Source: Actinomycetospora cinnamomea | Lineage (GTDB): Bacteria; Actinomycetota; Actinomycetes; Mycobacteriales; Pseudonocardiaceae | Length of the DNA stretch: 62,380 nucleotides | Direction of reading: 5' to 3' | NCBI RefSeq assembly: GCF_003096675.1 | Contig: NZ_QEKW01000023.1 | Location: 1-62,380, forward strand | Shown here: positions 34,666 to 45,441 of the stretch, piece by piece | Layout: each line of letters opens with the position of its first letter | Position numbering within the stretch: the first letter of the stretch is position 1 | The notes under the pieces: model-generated | What the model saw: only the letters and a program-made list of their open reading frames with translations | Databases searched by the model: none | What the model was told of the DNA's origin: nothing | Made by a program: the position numbers and the translations under genes

Positions 34666-36828
34666 TCAGCCCGAGCGGCGGAGCCCGGTCGCGGGGCCGC
34701 CGAGCGGCCGGCCTCTCCGCAGCAGGGCCGCGACCTCGCCGGCGGGCACCGCGGGCGCGAAGAGCCACCCCTGGCCCTCGTCGCAGCCCAGCGCGCGCAG
34801 CCGGGACGCCTGGGCGGCGGTCTCGACGCCCTCGGCCGTCACCGTGAGGTCCAGCGCGTGACCGAGGGCGACCAGCGTGCCGACGATGCGCTCGTCGACC
34901 TCGTCGGACAGCTCCTCCTCGCGAAGACCCTCGCCGAACGAGCCGTCGAGCTTGATCACGTCGACGGGCAGTTTGCGCAGGTAGGAGAGGTTGGAGTAGC
35001 CGGTGCCGAAGTCGTCGACGGCGATCTTCACGCCCATCGCCCGCAGGCCGTCGAGGGCCTTGAGCGGTGCGCCCTCGTCGATGGTCAGGGCCCGCTCGGT
35101 GAGCTCGACCTGCAGGCGGTCCGCCGGCAGGCCCGTGGTGTCGAGCAGCGCGGCCACCTCGGCGACCAGCCCGGGTTCGTGGAGCTGACGCGGGGCCACG
35201 TTGACGCTGACGAACGGGGCGCCCGCCCCGAACTCGGCGTGCCAACCGCGGGCGTCGCGGCAGGCGGTCTCGAGCACCCGGCGCCCGAGCGGCACGATGA
35301 CGCCCGTCTCCTCGGCCGGACCGATGAACAGCGACGGGGAGAGCACGCCGAGACGCGGGTGCCGCCAGCGCACGAGGGCCTCGACGCCGCGGACCCGATG
35401 GTCGGCCAGCGACACCAGCGGCTGGTAGAGCACGAAGAACTCGTCGTGTGCCACCGCCGAGGGCAGCGCCGCGGAGAGGCTGAACCGCGTGGTCTCGGTC
35501 TCGTCGCGGCCCGGGTCGTGCACGGCCCAGCGCCCGCGGCCCTCGGCCTTCGCCGTGTAGAGCGTGATGTCCGCGGCGCGCATGAGCTCCGACGCGGTGG
35601 TCTCCGCGACCGCCTGCTCGACGACGCCGATGCTGGCGGTGACGACCAGCTCCTGGCCCACGAGGTGGAACGGCGACGCCAGCACCGCGAGGATGCGGTC
35701 GGCCAGCGCGACGAGGCGGTCGACGCCGTGGGAGTCCTCGACGAGCACGACGAACTCGTCGCCGCCCATCCGGGCCACGAGCTCGCCCTCGCCGGCGCAG
35801 GCGTCGAGGCGCCGCGCGACCTCCTGGAGCATGAGGTCGCCGACGTGGTGGCCGAGGCTGTCGTTGATGGTCTTGAAGCCGTCGAGGTCGAGGAAGCAGA
35901 CGCCGACCCGGCGCGTCGAGGACCCTCCGGCCTCGGCGAACACCTTCCCGAGCCGCTCGGTGATCCGCGCGCGGTTGGCGAGCGTGGTCAGCGGGTCGTG
36001 GTAGGCCAGGAACGCGAGATGCTCCTGCAGGCGGTGCCGCTCGCTGACGTCCTCGAGCATGGCCACCTGGTAGGCGGGCTCGCCCCGCTCGTCGCGCACC
36101 AGCGACAGCGTCAGGTGGACCACCATCGACGAGCCGTCGGCCCGGTAGAACCGCTTCTCGACCCGGAAGTTCTCCAGGTCACCGTGAATCATCCGCTCGT
36201 AGCGCTCCCACACCGACGGGGCGTCGTCGGGGTGCATCTGCTGGACGACCGAGCGCTGGGTGAACTCCTCGGGGGTGTAGCCGAACATCCGGCACAGCGC
36301 CGGGTTGACCTCGAGGATGCGGCCCTCCATGTCCCCGAGGCCGATCCCGATGGCCGCCTCGCGGAACATCGCGCGGAACCGCGCCTCGCTGGCGTGCAGC
36401 GCGTTCTCGGTGTGCTGCCGCGCGGCGAGCACGGCCCGACGGATGGCCTCCTGCTCGCCGAGGGTGCGGTCGCGCAGGGTCTCCGCGTAGCCCGCCGCGA
36501 GCGCCCCGGTCAGAGCCGGCACCGTCTCCCGCAGCCCCGGGCCGTACAGGGCGGGCAGGCGCTCGGAGAGCAGCACCACCGTGCGCTCCAGCGTCGCCGG
36601 GCCGGTGAAGTGCGCCGCGACGAGCCGCCGGCCGATCTCGGCACCGACCTCGGGCCGCGGCGGATCCGCCTGCACGGCGTCCACGACCAGGCGGGCGAGG
36701 TCGCGCAGATGGGCGCGCAGCTCCTCGGCGGCCATGGGCACGTAGCTGGTGCCCTCGACCTCCTCGGCCCAGTCCGCGGCGAGGGCGTCGAGGGGGTCGG
36801 CCCCGGACGCCCGCCCGGGCTCAGTCAC
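34666..36828 (-). CDS. PAS-GGDEF-EAL cyclic-di-GMP enzyme
   Basis: A 720-residue cytosolic protein. Residues 1-140 form a helical sensor-like region of unknown type. A PAS domain (about 150-265) has FRAMFREAAIGIGLGDMEGR and HPDDAPSVWERYERM. The GGDEF domain (about 275-435) has LAYHDPLTTLANRARI and RMGGDEFVVLVED. The EAL domain (about 455-705) keeps VEALVRW, SVNVAPRQL, ELTERAL, AVDDFGTGYSNLSYL, IKLDG and TAEGVET, so catalysis looks possible in both directions. Its architecture recalls RmdA/CdgB-type proteins of Streptomyces. Its ATG overlaps the methyltransferase stop by 8 bp. Confidence 0.92.
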   Translation of the reverse strand: MTEPGRASGADPLDALAADWAEEVEGTSYVPMAAEELRAHLRDLARLVVDAVQADPPRPEVGAEIGRRLVAAHFTGPATLERTVVLLSERLPALYGPGLRETVPALTGALAAGYAETLRDRTLGEQEAIRRAVLAARQHTENALHASEARFRAMFREAAIGIGLGDMEGRILEVNPALCRMFGYTPEEFTQRSVVQQMHPDDAPSVWERYERMIHGDLENFRVEKRFYRADGSSMVVHLTLSLVRDERGEPAYQVAMLEDVSERHRLQEHLAFLAYHDPLTTLANRARITERLGKVFAEAGGSSTRRVGVCFLDLDGFKTINDSLGHHVGDLMLQEVARRLDACAGEGELVARMGGDEFVVLVEDSHGVDRLVALADRILAVLASPFHLVGQELVVTASIGVVEQAVAETTASELMRAADITLYTAKAEGRGRWAVHDPGRDETETTRFSLSAALPSAVAHDEFFVLYQPLVSLADHRVRGVEALVRWRHPRLGVLSPSLFIGPAEETGVIVPLGRRVLETACRDARGWHAEFGAGAPFVSVNVAPRQLHEPGLVAEVAALLDTTGLPADRLQVELTERALTIDEGAPLKALDGLRAMGVKIAVDDFGTGYSNLSYLRKLPVDVIKLDGSFGEGLREEELSDEVDERIVGTLVALGHALDLTVTAEGVETAAQASRLRALGCDEGQGWLFAPAVPAGEVAALLRRGRPLGGPATGLRRSG

Positions 36829-37624
36829 GACGGCCCACGGCGGCGTAGCCGGTGAACCGCTCAGGGTTCGCCGGGGGCACGGGGTCGTCGGGACGCCACT
36901 GCGGCAGGAAGACGATGCCCGGCTCGACGAGGGTGAACCCGTCGAGGAGTGCGGCGACCTCGTCGCGCGAGCGCATCGTCATGGGCGTGGCGGTGCGGCG
37001 GTAGAGCGACCGGTGCTCGTCGGCCCGGTCGGGCGCCCCGTCGGCGCTCGCGTGGCTGAGCACCAGGTGGCTGCCGGGCGCCATGGCCTCCCGGTAGCGG
37101 GCGAGCGCCTCGGCGGGCCGGCGCTCGTCGCCCACGAAGTGCAGCAACGCGACGACGAGCAGGCCGACCGGGCGGGAGAAGTCGAGCAGCGAGCGCGTCA
37201 CCGGGTCCTCGAGGACGGCCCCGACGTCGACGAAGTCGGCCTGGACGACGCCGGTGTTCGCGTCGTCCTCGAGCAGGGCCCGGGCGTGGGCGACCGCGAT
37301 CGGGTCGATGTCCACGTACACCACGCGGGCGTCGCCGAGCGCGGCCTGCGCGACCTCGTGCACGTTGCCGACGGTGGGGATGCCGGAACCGATGTCGAGG
37401 AACTGGTCGATCCCCTGGGCGGCGAGGTGGCGCACGGCCCGCCGCAGGAACGCCCGGTTGGCCTGCATGATCGCCGGCAGCTCGGGCCAGTCCGCCACGG
37501 CGCGGGCCGCCATCTCGCGGTCGACGGCGAAGTTGTGCAATCCGCCCAGGTAGAAGTCGTAGACGCGGGCCGCGCTCGGCCGGTCCAGATCGACCTCCGC
37601 CGGTGCCCAGTTCGGCCGCTGCAC
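36821..37624 (-). CDS. SAM-dependent methyltransferase, DUF574 family
   Basis: A protein of about 267 residues of the actinobacterial DUF574/PF04672 family. VDLDRPSAARVYDFYLGGLH and NFAVDREMA are family hallmarks. The SAM-binding motif is QFLDIGSGIPTVGNVHEVAQ, with the acidic motif II at VVYVDIDPIAVAHAR. The acceptor is unknown for the whole family. I chose GTG 37624 behind GAGGGAGG; the frame is open to ATG 37678. It overlaps the PAS-GGDEF-EAL gene and is likely cotranscribed with it. Confidence 0.88.
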   Translation of the reverse strand: MQRPNWAPAEVDLDRPSAARVYDFYLGGLHNFAVDREMAARAVADWPELPAIMQANRAFLRRAVRHLAAQGIDQFLDIGSGIPTVGNVHEVAQAALGDARVVYVDIDPIAVAHARALLEDDANTGVVQADFVDVGAVLEDPVTRSLLDFSRPVGLLVVALLHFVGDERRPAEALARYREAMAPGSHLVLSHASADGAPDRADEHRSLYRRTATPMTMRSRDEVAALLDGFTLVEPGIVFLPQWRPDDPVPPANPERFTGYAAVGRRD

Positions 37625-37696
37625 CCGCGCCTCCCTCGCTTCGAGCGTGACCATCACCGACCGGTCACGGTAGGTCATTGACGACGATTCCGGGGG

Positions 37697-38104
37697 TCAC
37701 TCGGACGTCTCATCCGACGTTCGGCGCAGGTCCACCACCGGGAGCCATCGGGCGATCTCCGGGGCCCGGTGGCCGGACGCCGAGAGCCGGTCCGCGGCCT
37801 CCGCCCAGGTCGTGAGGCCGAGGGCGAGGCCGAGCCAGGTCGCGGCGTCGGTCTCGACGACGTTGGGCGGGGTACCGCGCGTGTGCCGCGGCCCCTCGAC
37901 GCACTGCACCGCGCCGAACGGCGGCACGCGGACCTCGACGGAGTGACCCGGCGCGGCGTGCTCGAGCGTGCGCAGTGACGAGCGCACGGCGGCGGCCAGG
38001 ACGGGGCGCGCCGGCCGGTCGACGGTGTCGGGGTCGCGCACCCACGGGGCCACCGCGAGCAGCTCCGCGCGCACCTGCGCGGGGTCGGGGGCTCGGCGTG
38101 GCAC
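37697..38104 (-). CDS. Sterol-carrier-like (SCP_3) family protein
   Basis: A 135-residue protein (LAAAVRSSLRTLEHAAPGHS; VRVPPFGAVQCVEG; TPPNVVETDAATWLGLALGL) matching the small sterol-carrier-like family common in actinobacteria near purL/purF. The last part, TDAATWLGLALGLTTWAEAA, forms the typical helix of a hydrophobic pocket. Some members are linked to mycothiol-dependent enzymes; the function here is unknown. Divergent from the SGNH hydrolase gene. Confidence 0.8.
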   Translation of the reverse strand: MPRRAPDPAQVRAELLAVAPWVRDPDTVDRPARPVLAAAVRSSLRTLEHAAPGHSVEVRVPPFGAVQCVEGPRHTRGTPPNVVETDAATWLGLALGLTTWAEAADRLSASGHRAPEIARWLPVVDLRRTSDETSE

Positions 38105-38140
38105 GAGGGTCGAGCGTAGTTGCGGCTACGGTGCCGTGCC

Positions 38141-38863
38141 GTGCCGCGCGCCCGCTCCCTCGTCCTGGCCGGTCTCGTCCTCGGCGTCGCCGGCGCGGCC
38201 TGGCAGGCGCGGCGGCTGTGGCGCGCCACCACCATGGAGGACGACCACGCGGCCTACTGGCGGCGCCGACGCCGCAGCCCCGGTGACGTGCTGCTGGTGG
38301 CGCTCGGTGACTCCCTGGCCCAGGGCCTCGGCGCGCTGCACCCCGAGCGATCGTGGGCGGGGCGGCTCGCCGACGCGGTCGAGACGCGCGAGGGGGTACG
38401 CGTGCGCGTGGTGAACCTCGGGGTCGTGGGCGCGACGGCCGCCGACGTGCGGGCCCGCCAGCTGCCCGAGGTGCCCGACCTGGGGCCCGGCGCGCTCGTC
38501 GCCCTGGCCGTCGGCACCAACGACGCCGCCCAGGACGTGGCGCCCGAGGACTACCGGCGCGACCTCGACGCCGTCTGCGCGGCCCTGCCCGCCGGCGCGC
38601 TCGTCGCCGACGTCCCGGACCTGCAGCGCGGCGAGGTCCGTGCACGCGGGATGCGGCTCGCCGAGGTCGCGCGCGAGGTCGTCGCCGTCCACCCGGAGCT
38701 CGTGCCCGTGGCGCTGGAGGCCGCCACGCACGGGCTCCGCGTCTGGGAGGCCGGGCCGGACCTCGCCCACCCCAACGGCCGCGGCTACCGGCGCTACGGG
38801 CGCGCGTTCGTCGAGGCCTGGGAGCGTTCTCGGGAGCAGCGAACGCGCCGTTCGTACGCGTAG
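38141..38863 (+). CDS. SGNH/GDSL-type hydrolase, membrane-anchored
   Basis: A protein of about 240 residues. An N-terminal hydrophobic helix (SLVLAGLVLGVAGAAW) is probably an anchor. The hydrolase domain shows block I VALGDSLAQGL (catalytic Ser), block II VNLGVVGATAAD, block III VGTNDAAQD, and block V DLAHPNGRGYRRYG (catalytic Asp and His). An esterase or lipase acting at the cell surface is likely; the substrate is unknown. GTG 38141 removes a short Arg/Cys-rich lead of the open frame. Its last ten codons and stop lie inside a family A repeat. Confidence 0.87.
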   Translation: MPRARSLVLAGLVLGVAGAAWQARRLWRATTMEDDHAAYWRRRRRSPGDVLLVALGDSLAQGLGALHPERSWAGRLADAVETREGVRVRVVNLGVVGATAADVRARQLPEVPDLGPGALVALAVGTNDAAQDVAPEDYRRDLDAVCAALPAGALVADVPDLQRGEVRARGMRLAEVAREVVAVHPELVPVALEAATHGLRVWEAGPDLAHPNGRGYRRYGRAFVEAWERSREQRTRRSYA

Positions 38864-38888
38864 AAGCAGCGAACAGCGCGTTCGCTGC
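38836..38888. repeat. Dispersed palindromic repeat, family A, copy 2 plus a degenerate copy
   Basis: The 32-nt core 38857-38888 matches 15079-15110 with one base difference; GCAGCGAAC (38866-38874) pairs with GTTCGCTGC (38880-38888). A degraded copy, GCAGCGAAC-GCGCC-GTTCG, lies just before at 38836-38854. The TAG in the core is the stop codon of the SGNH hydrolase gene. It separates that gene from convergent purL. Confidence 0.8.
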
Positions 38889-38902
38889 GTCCTCGGGCCG
38901 CC

Positions 38903-41245
<2,343 letters not shown>

Positions 41246-41558
41246 CCCACGAGGGTAGGACGCCGAGCGGTACCGGTCCCGCGCCCATGAGCGCCGTCTC
41301 CCGACGCCCGGGGCCGCGCCGAGCGCGCTCGTACCCACGACAGGCGGTCACGAAACCACGACCGGCTGACATCACCGTGTCCACCGACCGACGTCGACCA
41401 CACGCCCACCGTGTGCACCACCACTCGGCGGCAACACGCTAGACCGTTCGCTCGATCGGTTGTCCGTTCATGGTCCAACGCGGTCGTTTCACCGCGACAC
41501 GGCGCGGGCGTGTCGGCCAATCCCCGGGGGTGTCGGACCCTCGATACATAGTGGAGCC
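41246..41558. other. Divergent promoter region, purL and the 41559 gene
   Basis: About 310 bp with no gene. It must hold the promoters of purL (minus) and the hypothetical gene (plus). CGATACATAG just before 41559 may contain a -10 element for the latter. An imperfect palindrome, ACCGTTCGCTCGATCGGT, lies near 41444-41461 and could be an operator; I cannot assign a regulator. Confidence 0.3.
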
Positions 41559-42056
41559 ATGACCACCGCCTCCGTCTCCTCGGCGCCCGGCTCCGCGTCC
41601 GGGACGGCACCCGACCGGGATGTGGCCGACGGCCTCGCCCGCCTCCGTCTGGTGCTCGACCGCGAGCTGGTCGGGGTCCGCCGGCACGACCTCGAGCTCG
41701 CCGGCCGCGTCCCCGACAGCGTGCGCCCCCACGTGGACGACACGCGGGGGATGCTCGAGTTCCTGCTCGACGACGGCGCCGGCGGTGTCGTCGTGCTCGC
41801 CCTCGCGCCCGGGGCGCGGGGCGACACGGTGGTGCCGCTGCTGCCCGCGGCCCAGCCGGCCGAGCCGGGGGGCCACGACGTCTCGCGCGAGGCCCCGTTC
41901 GCCGAGGTCGTGGGCGAGGCGCTCGAGGACGTCTCGCGCCTGCTGACCCACCTCGAGCGTCCCGACGAGATGCGCGGGCTCGTGCTGCACCTCGGCGGGC
42001 AGATGCTCATGGTCTACGCCGACCTGTGGGAGCTCCGCGTCACCCTGCTGCCGTAG
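41559..42056 (+). CDS. Hypothetical actinobacterial protein
   Basis: A 165-residue acidic soluble protein, not recognised. It starts with a Ser/Thr/Ala-rich stretch, then RLRLVLDRELVGVRRHDLEL, RGMLEFLLDDGAGGVVVLAL, and a helical end with LVLHLGGQMLMVYADLWELR. The alternation suggests a small alpha/beta domain. ATG 41559 follows GTGGAGCC. It faces purQ convergently, and no operon partner is evident. Confidence 0.65.
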   Translation: MTTASVSSAPGSASGTAPDRDVADGLARLRLVLDRELVGVRRHDLELAGRVPDSVRPHVDDTRGMLEFLLDDGAGGVVVLALAPGARGDTVVPLLPAAQPAEPGGHDVSREAPFAEVVGEALEDVSRLLTHLERPDEMRGLVLHLGGQMLMVYADLWELRVTLLP

Positions 42057-42139
42057 GTCCGCCGAGCCGGCCGCGTCCACGCGCTCCCTCGGCGTGCTGT
42101 ATCGGTGGCGCTCCGCGTGCCCGTCGACGGAGGCGGCGG

Positions 42140-42820
42140 CTACGCCGTCGCGAGCTGGGCCAGCACCGAGGTGAACAGCCCCAGCCCGTCGGTGCTCGGG
42201 CCCGTCAGGTCGTCGATGGCGTGCTCGGGGTGGGGCATGAGCCCCACGACGCGTCCGTCGGCCGAGCTGACGCCCGCGATGTCGCGCAGCGCGCCGTTGG
42301 GCGCGGGCTCGCTGTAGCGGAACACCACGCGGCCCTCGCCCTCGAGCTCGTCGAGCGTGGCGGCGTCGGCGACGTAGCGGCCCTCGCCCGACTTCAACGG
42401 CACGCGCAGCTCCTGGCCGACGGTGAACGACGACGTCCACGCCGTGTCGGCCTCGACGCGCAGCCCCACCTCGCGGCAGACGAACCGCAGGCCCTGGTTG
42501 CGCACCAGCGCGCCGGGCAGCAGCCCGGCCTCGCAGAGGATCTGGAAGCCGTTGCAGATACCGAGCACCGGCATCCCGGCGCGGCCCGCCTCCACGACGG
42601 GGCCCATCACCGGCGAGCGGGCGGCGATCGCGCCGGCGCGCAGGTAGTCGCCGTAGGAGAACCCGCCGGGCACGACCACGGCGTCGACACCGTGCAGGTC
42701 GGCGTCGTCGTGCCACAGCGCCACCGGCTCGCCGCCGGCGCGACGCACCGCCCGGGCGGCGTCGACGTCGTCGAGCGTGCCCGGGAACGTGATGACCCCG
42801 ATGCGCAACCCCGCGGTCAC
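42140..42820 (-). CDS. purQ: Phosphoribosylformylglycinamidine synthase glutaminase PurQ
   Basis: A 226-residue class I glutamine amidotransferase supplying ammonia to PurL. It begins [20 protein letters not shown], has [20 protein letters not shown], nucleophile Cys89 in [19 protein letters not shown], and His-Glu in [14 protein letters not shown] 42820 overlaps the purS stop by 3 bases (GTGA), so PurS and PurQ are translated together, matching their fixed stoichiometry in the complex. Confidence 0.96.
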   Translation of the reverse strand: MTAGLRIGVITFPGTLDDVDAARAVRRAGGEPVALWHDDADLHGVDAVVVPGGFSYGDYLRAGAIAARSPVMGPVVEAGRAGMPVLGICNGFQILCEAGLLPGALVRNQGLRFVCREVGLRVEADTAWTSSFTVGQELRVPLKSGEGRYVADAATLDELEGEGRVVFRYSEPAPNGALRDIAGVSSADGRVVGLMPHPEHAIDDLTGPSTDGLGLFTSVLAQLATA

Positions 42821-43056
42821 GACGAGACCCTCCGCACGACCCACTCCTCGATCACGGGGTTCGCCAGCAGCGTGCCGGCGATCCGCTCGAGCTCGGCGTC
42901 GTCGACGGTGTCGTCGACCTCGAGCTCGAAGTGCTTGCCCTGGCGCACGTCGGCGACGCCGGACACGCCGAGCCGACCCATCGCGCGGGCCACGGCCTGG
43001 CCCTGCGGGTCGAGGATCTCGGCCTTCGGGAGGACGTCGACGATCACGCGGGCCAC
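42817..43056 (-). CDS. purS: Phosphoribosylformylglycinamidine synthase subunit PurS
   Basis: A 79-residue subunit: [20 protein letters not shown], then [13 protein letters not shown], ending [12 protein letters not shown]. PurS dimers bridge PurL and PurQ and guide ammonia transfer. GTG 43056 gives the normal family length; a longer open frame upstream is antisense to the neighbouring gene and was ignored. It is coupled to purQ. Confidence 0.95.
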   Translation of the reverse strand: MARVIVDVLPKAEILDPQGQAVARAMGRLGVSGVADVRQGKHFELEVDDTVDDAELERIAGTLLANPVIEEWVVRRVSS

Positions 43057-43098
43057 GCGTCCCAGGTTACCGGCCGCGCAGGGGGGAACTCGGGTGGC

Positions 43099-43731
43099 GT
43101 GGAACTCGTGCACCTCGGTCATGCCTGCGTCGTCGCGGACACCGGCTCGGCCCACATCCTGTTCGACCCCGGCGCCTTCTCCTCGGGCTACGAGACGCTC
43201 CAGGGGCTGGACGCGATCCTGATCACCCACCAGCACTTCGACCACCTCGACCTGGACAAGCTCCCGGCGCTGCTGGGCCAGAACCCGGACGCCGAGCTGG
43301 TCGTCGACCCGGGCACCGCGCAGCAGCTGCGCGAGCGCGACATCGCCCACACCGTGCGCGAGCCCGGCGAGACCTTCTCGGTCGGCGGCACGACGGTCGA
43401 GGTCCTCGGCGGCGACCACGCGGTGATCCACCCCGACATCCCGCGCATCGCGAACAACGGCTACCTGCTCGACGGGACGGTGCTGCACCCCGGCGACGCG
43501 TTCACCGTGCCCGAGCGCACCCCGGACGTGCTGCTCCTGCCCACCGCCGCGCCGTGGCTCAAGGCCTCGGAGGCCGTGGACTACCTGCGCGCCGTGGCGC
43601 CGCCCCTCGCGGTGCCGATCCACGAGGCCGTGCTCGCGAACCCCGACCTGCACTACAACCTGTTCTCGAACCTCGCCCCCGAGGGCACCGAGGTCCGCAT
43701 CGCGCCGCGAGGGGTGGCGTTCGCCACGTGA
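43099..43731 (+). CDS. Metallo-beta-lactamase-fold hydrolase (UlaG-like)
   Basis: A 210-residue protein. VELVHLGHACVVADTGSAHI and the metal motif ITHQHFDHLDLDKL (HxHxDH with the first position read as H-Q-H) mark the fold, with VLGGDHAVIHPDIPRI and VPIHEAVLANPD giving further ligands. Small stand-alone members act on phosphoesters or lactones; the substrate is unknown. GTG 43099 follows GGGGGGAACTCGGG. Its stop codon lies within the left arm of a long palindrome. Confidence 0.85.
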   Translation: MELVHLGHACVVADTGSAHILFDPGAFSSGYETLQGLDAILITHQHFDHLDLDKLPALLGQNPDAELVVDPGTAQQLRERDIAHTVREPGETFSVGGTTVEVLGGDHAVIHPDIPRIANNGYLLDGTVLHPGDAFTVPERTPDVLLLPTAAPWLKASEAVDYLRAVAPPLAVPIHEAVLANPDLHYNLFSNLAPEGTEVRIAPRGVAFAT

Positions 43732-43771
43732 GTGATCCGGGGTCGTGATGGCGACCGGGATCACTCACGTG
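43725..43771. repeat. 47-bp palindrome, family B, copy 1, spanning two stop codons
   Basis: CACGTGAGTGATCC (43725-43738) pairs perfectly with GGATCACTCACGTG (43758-43771), and GGTCG/CGACC extends the stem inward. The stop TGA of the MBL gene (43729-43731) lies in the left arm, and the stop of the convergent gene (43767-43765 on the minus strand) in the right arm. A related, less perfect copy lies at 50275-50320. It probably also acts as a bidirectional terminator. Confidence 0.85.
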
Positions 43772-44427
43772 GGCCGCAGGCCCCTCACCCGGGGCGGGAC
43801 GATCTCCGAGGACGCGAGCGGCGTGGCGCCGGCGGCCAGGGCCTCGTCGATCAGAGCGCCGGCGCGCGCGAGCGGGGTCCGCGCGTCCAGCGCGAGGTGG
43901 CACAGCACGGGCTCCGGGCGGGACGGGCGCCACCGCAGGGTGCGCCGTGGCGCGGCGGTGACGACCGGGCCGTGCCACGACCGGACGGTGGCGCCGCCGA
44001 GGCCGAGGCGGTGCACCCCGGTGTCGTCGACGCACCATCCGAGGCCGGCCGCGACGAGCGCACGGCGGGTGCCCGGTGAGGTCGACCACCCCGGCGCCGC
44101 GAACCCGTCGACGGCGAGGCCGAGGGCGTCGCGCGCGTGCAGCGCGGCGGTGAGCCGCAGGCCGGCCTCGTGGGCGGGCAGCCGGCGGTAGGGCCGCCGC
44201 GACCCGGCGCCCTCCTCGCGGGTGCCGCGCAGGAGCGCGGCGTCGCCCACCCGGCGGCGGGCGGAGGCCCACGCGACGACCTCGGGGTGCGGCCGCGGGC
44301 CGACCAGGAGGGTCAGGGGCACGCGGCGTGCGTCGAGGGCGTCGGCGAGGGCGACGGCGGCGTCGAGCGGCGCCCCGGGGAGGAGCCCGGACACCGAGAC
44401 CAGCAGGCGCGGGGTCGTCTCGTGCAC
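43765..44427 (-). CDS. DUF2334/polysaccharide-deacetylase-like protein
   Basis: A 220-residue protein starting TPRLLVSVSGLLPGAPLDAA, followed by RRVPLTLLVGPRPH, the pattern of DUF2334-type polysaccharide deacetylase folds. AAPGWSTSPGTRRALVAAGL is also family-like. The HxxxH-type metal site expected after the second strand is not seen (GTREEGAG), so catalysis is doubtful. GTG 44427 begins MHETT. The stop lies inside the 47-bp palindrome. It may be a degenerate enzyme or a binding protein. Confidence 0.65.
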   Translation of the reverse strand: MHETTPRLLVSVSGLLPGAPLDAAVALADALDARRVPLTLLVGPRPHPEVVAWASARRRVGDAALLRGTREEGAGSRRPYRRLPAHEAGLRLTAALHARDALGLAVDGFAAPGWSTSPGTRRALVAAGLGWCVDDTGVHRLGLGGATVRSWHGPVVTAAPRRTLRWRPSRPEPVLCHLALDARTPLARAGALIDEALAAGATPLASSEIVPPRVRGLRPT

Positions 44428-44530
44428 GTCCCCATGAGGCCAGTCGGAGGTGCCCTTCTCGCGACCGGGGGGTGAACACCGCGGCTCGCGGGGACGACAC
44501 CCTCACGCGGCCGTCGCCGCAGCTCGGCGC

Positions 44531-45430
44531 CTACAGCGCCGGCGGCCAGTGGTGGCCCGTCAGACGGGTGTAGGCCTCGATGTAGCGCTGCCGGGTGGCC
44601 TCGACCACGTCGTCGGGCAGCGGGGGCGGCGCCTCGCCGGAGTGACGGTCCCAGCCCGAGGCCGGCGAGGTCAGCCAGTCGCGCACGTACTGCTTGTCGA
44701 AGCTGGGCTGCGGGCGGCCGGGCGCGTAGCCCTCGGCGGGCCAGAACCGCGACGAGTCGGGCGTGAGCACCTCGTCCCCGAGGACGAGCGCACCGTCGGG
44801 CGAGAGGCCGAACTCGAGCTTCGTGTCGGCGAGGATCAACCCCCGCGAGGCGGCGTAGGCCGATCCGCGGGCGTAGACCGCGAGGGTCTGGTCGCGCAGG
44901 GCGCCGGCGAGGTCGGCGCCGACCGTCGCGGCCACGTGCTCGAAGCTGACGTTCTCGTCGTGCTCCCCCTGCGCGGCCTTCGTGGCCGGCGTGAAGATCG
45001 GGGTCGGCAGCATGCTCGCCTCGACGAGCCCGTCGGGCAGCGGCACCCCGCAGATCGCGCCGTCGCGCTGGTAGTCGGTGGTGCCCGAGCCCGCGAGGTA
45101 GCCCCGGGCCACGCACTCGACGGGGATCATCTCGAGGCGCCGGACGAGCAGCGCCCGGCCCCGGACCTCCTCGGGGATGCGCTCGTCGCGCGCCGCGATC
45201 AGGTGGTGCGCCAGCGGCGGGGTCGCGACGTCCGCCCCGCCCAACAGCCCGAACCAGAACACGCTCATCGCCGTGAGCACCCGGCCCTTGTCCGGGATCG
45301 GCGTGGACAGCACGCGGTCGTAGGCCGAGATCCGGTCGGACGCGACGAGCAGCAGCGTCTCGTCGTCGACCTCGTAGAGGTCCCGGACCTTGCCGGAGGC
45401 CAGGTGCCGGTACGTGCTGAGCGCGACCAC
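44531..45430 (-). CDS. purC: SAICAR synthetase PurC
   Basis: A 299-residue phosphoribosylaminoimidazole-succinocarboxamide synthase, which joins aspartate to CAIR using ATP. Segments: [79 protein letters not shown] and [20 protein letters not shown], all typical. GTG 45430 begins [10 protein letters not shown], 11 bp after the purB stop, so purB and purC form an operon with adjacent pathway steps. Confidence 0.97.
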   Translation of the reverse strand: MVALSTYRHLASGKVRDLYEVDDETLLLVASDRISAYDRVLSTPIPDKGRVLTAMSVFWFGLLGGADVATPPLAHHLIAARDERIPEEVRGRALLVRRLEMIPVECVARGYLAGSGTTDYQRDGAICGVPLPDGLVEASMLPTPIFTPATKAAQGEHDENVSFEHVAATVGADLAGALRDQTLAVYARGSAYAASRGLILADTKLEFGLSPDGALVLGDEVLTPDSSRFWPAEGYAPGRPQPSFDKQYVRDWLTSPASGWDRHSGEAPPPLPDDVVEATRQRYIEAYTRLTGHHWPPAL

Positions 45431-45441
45431 GGGCGCGGAGG

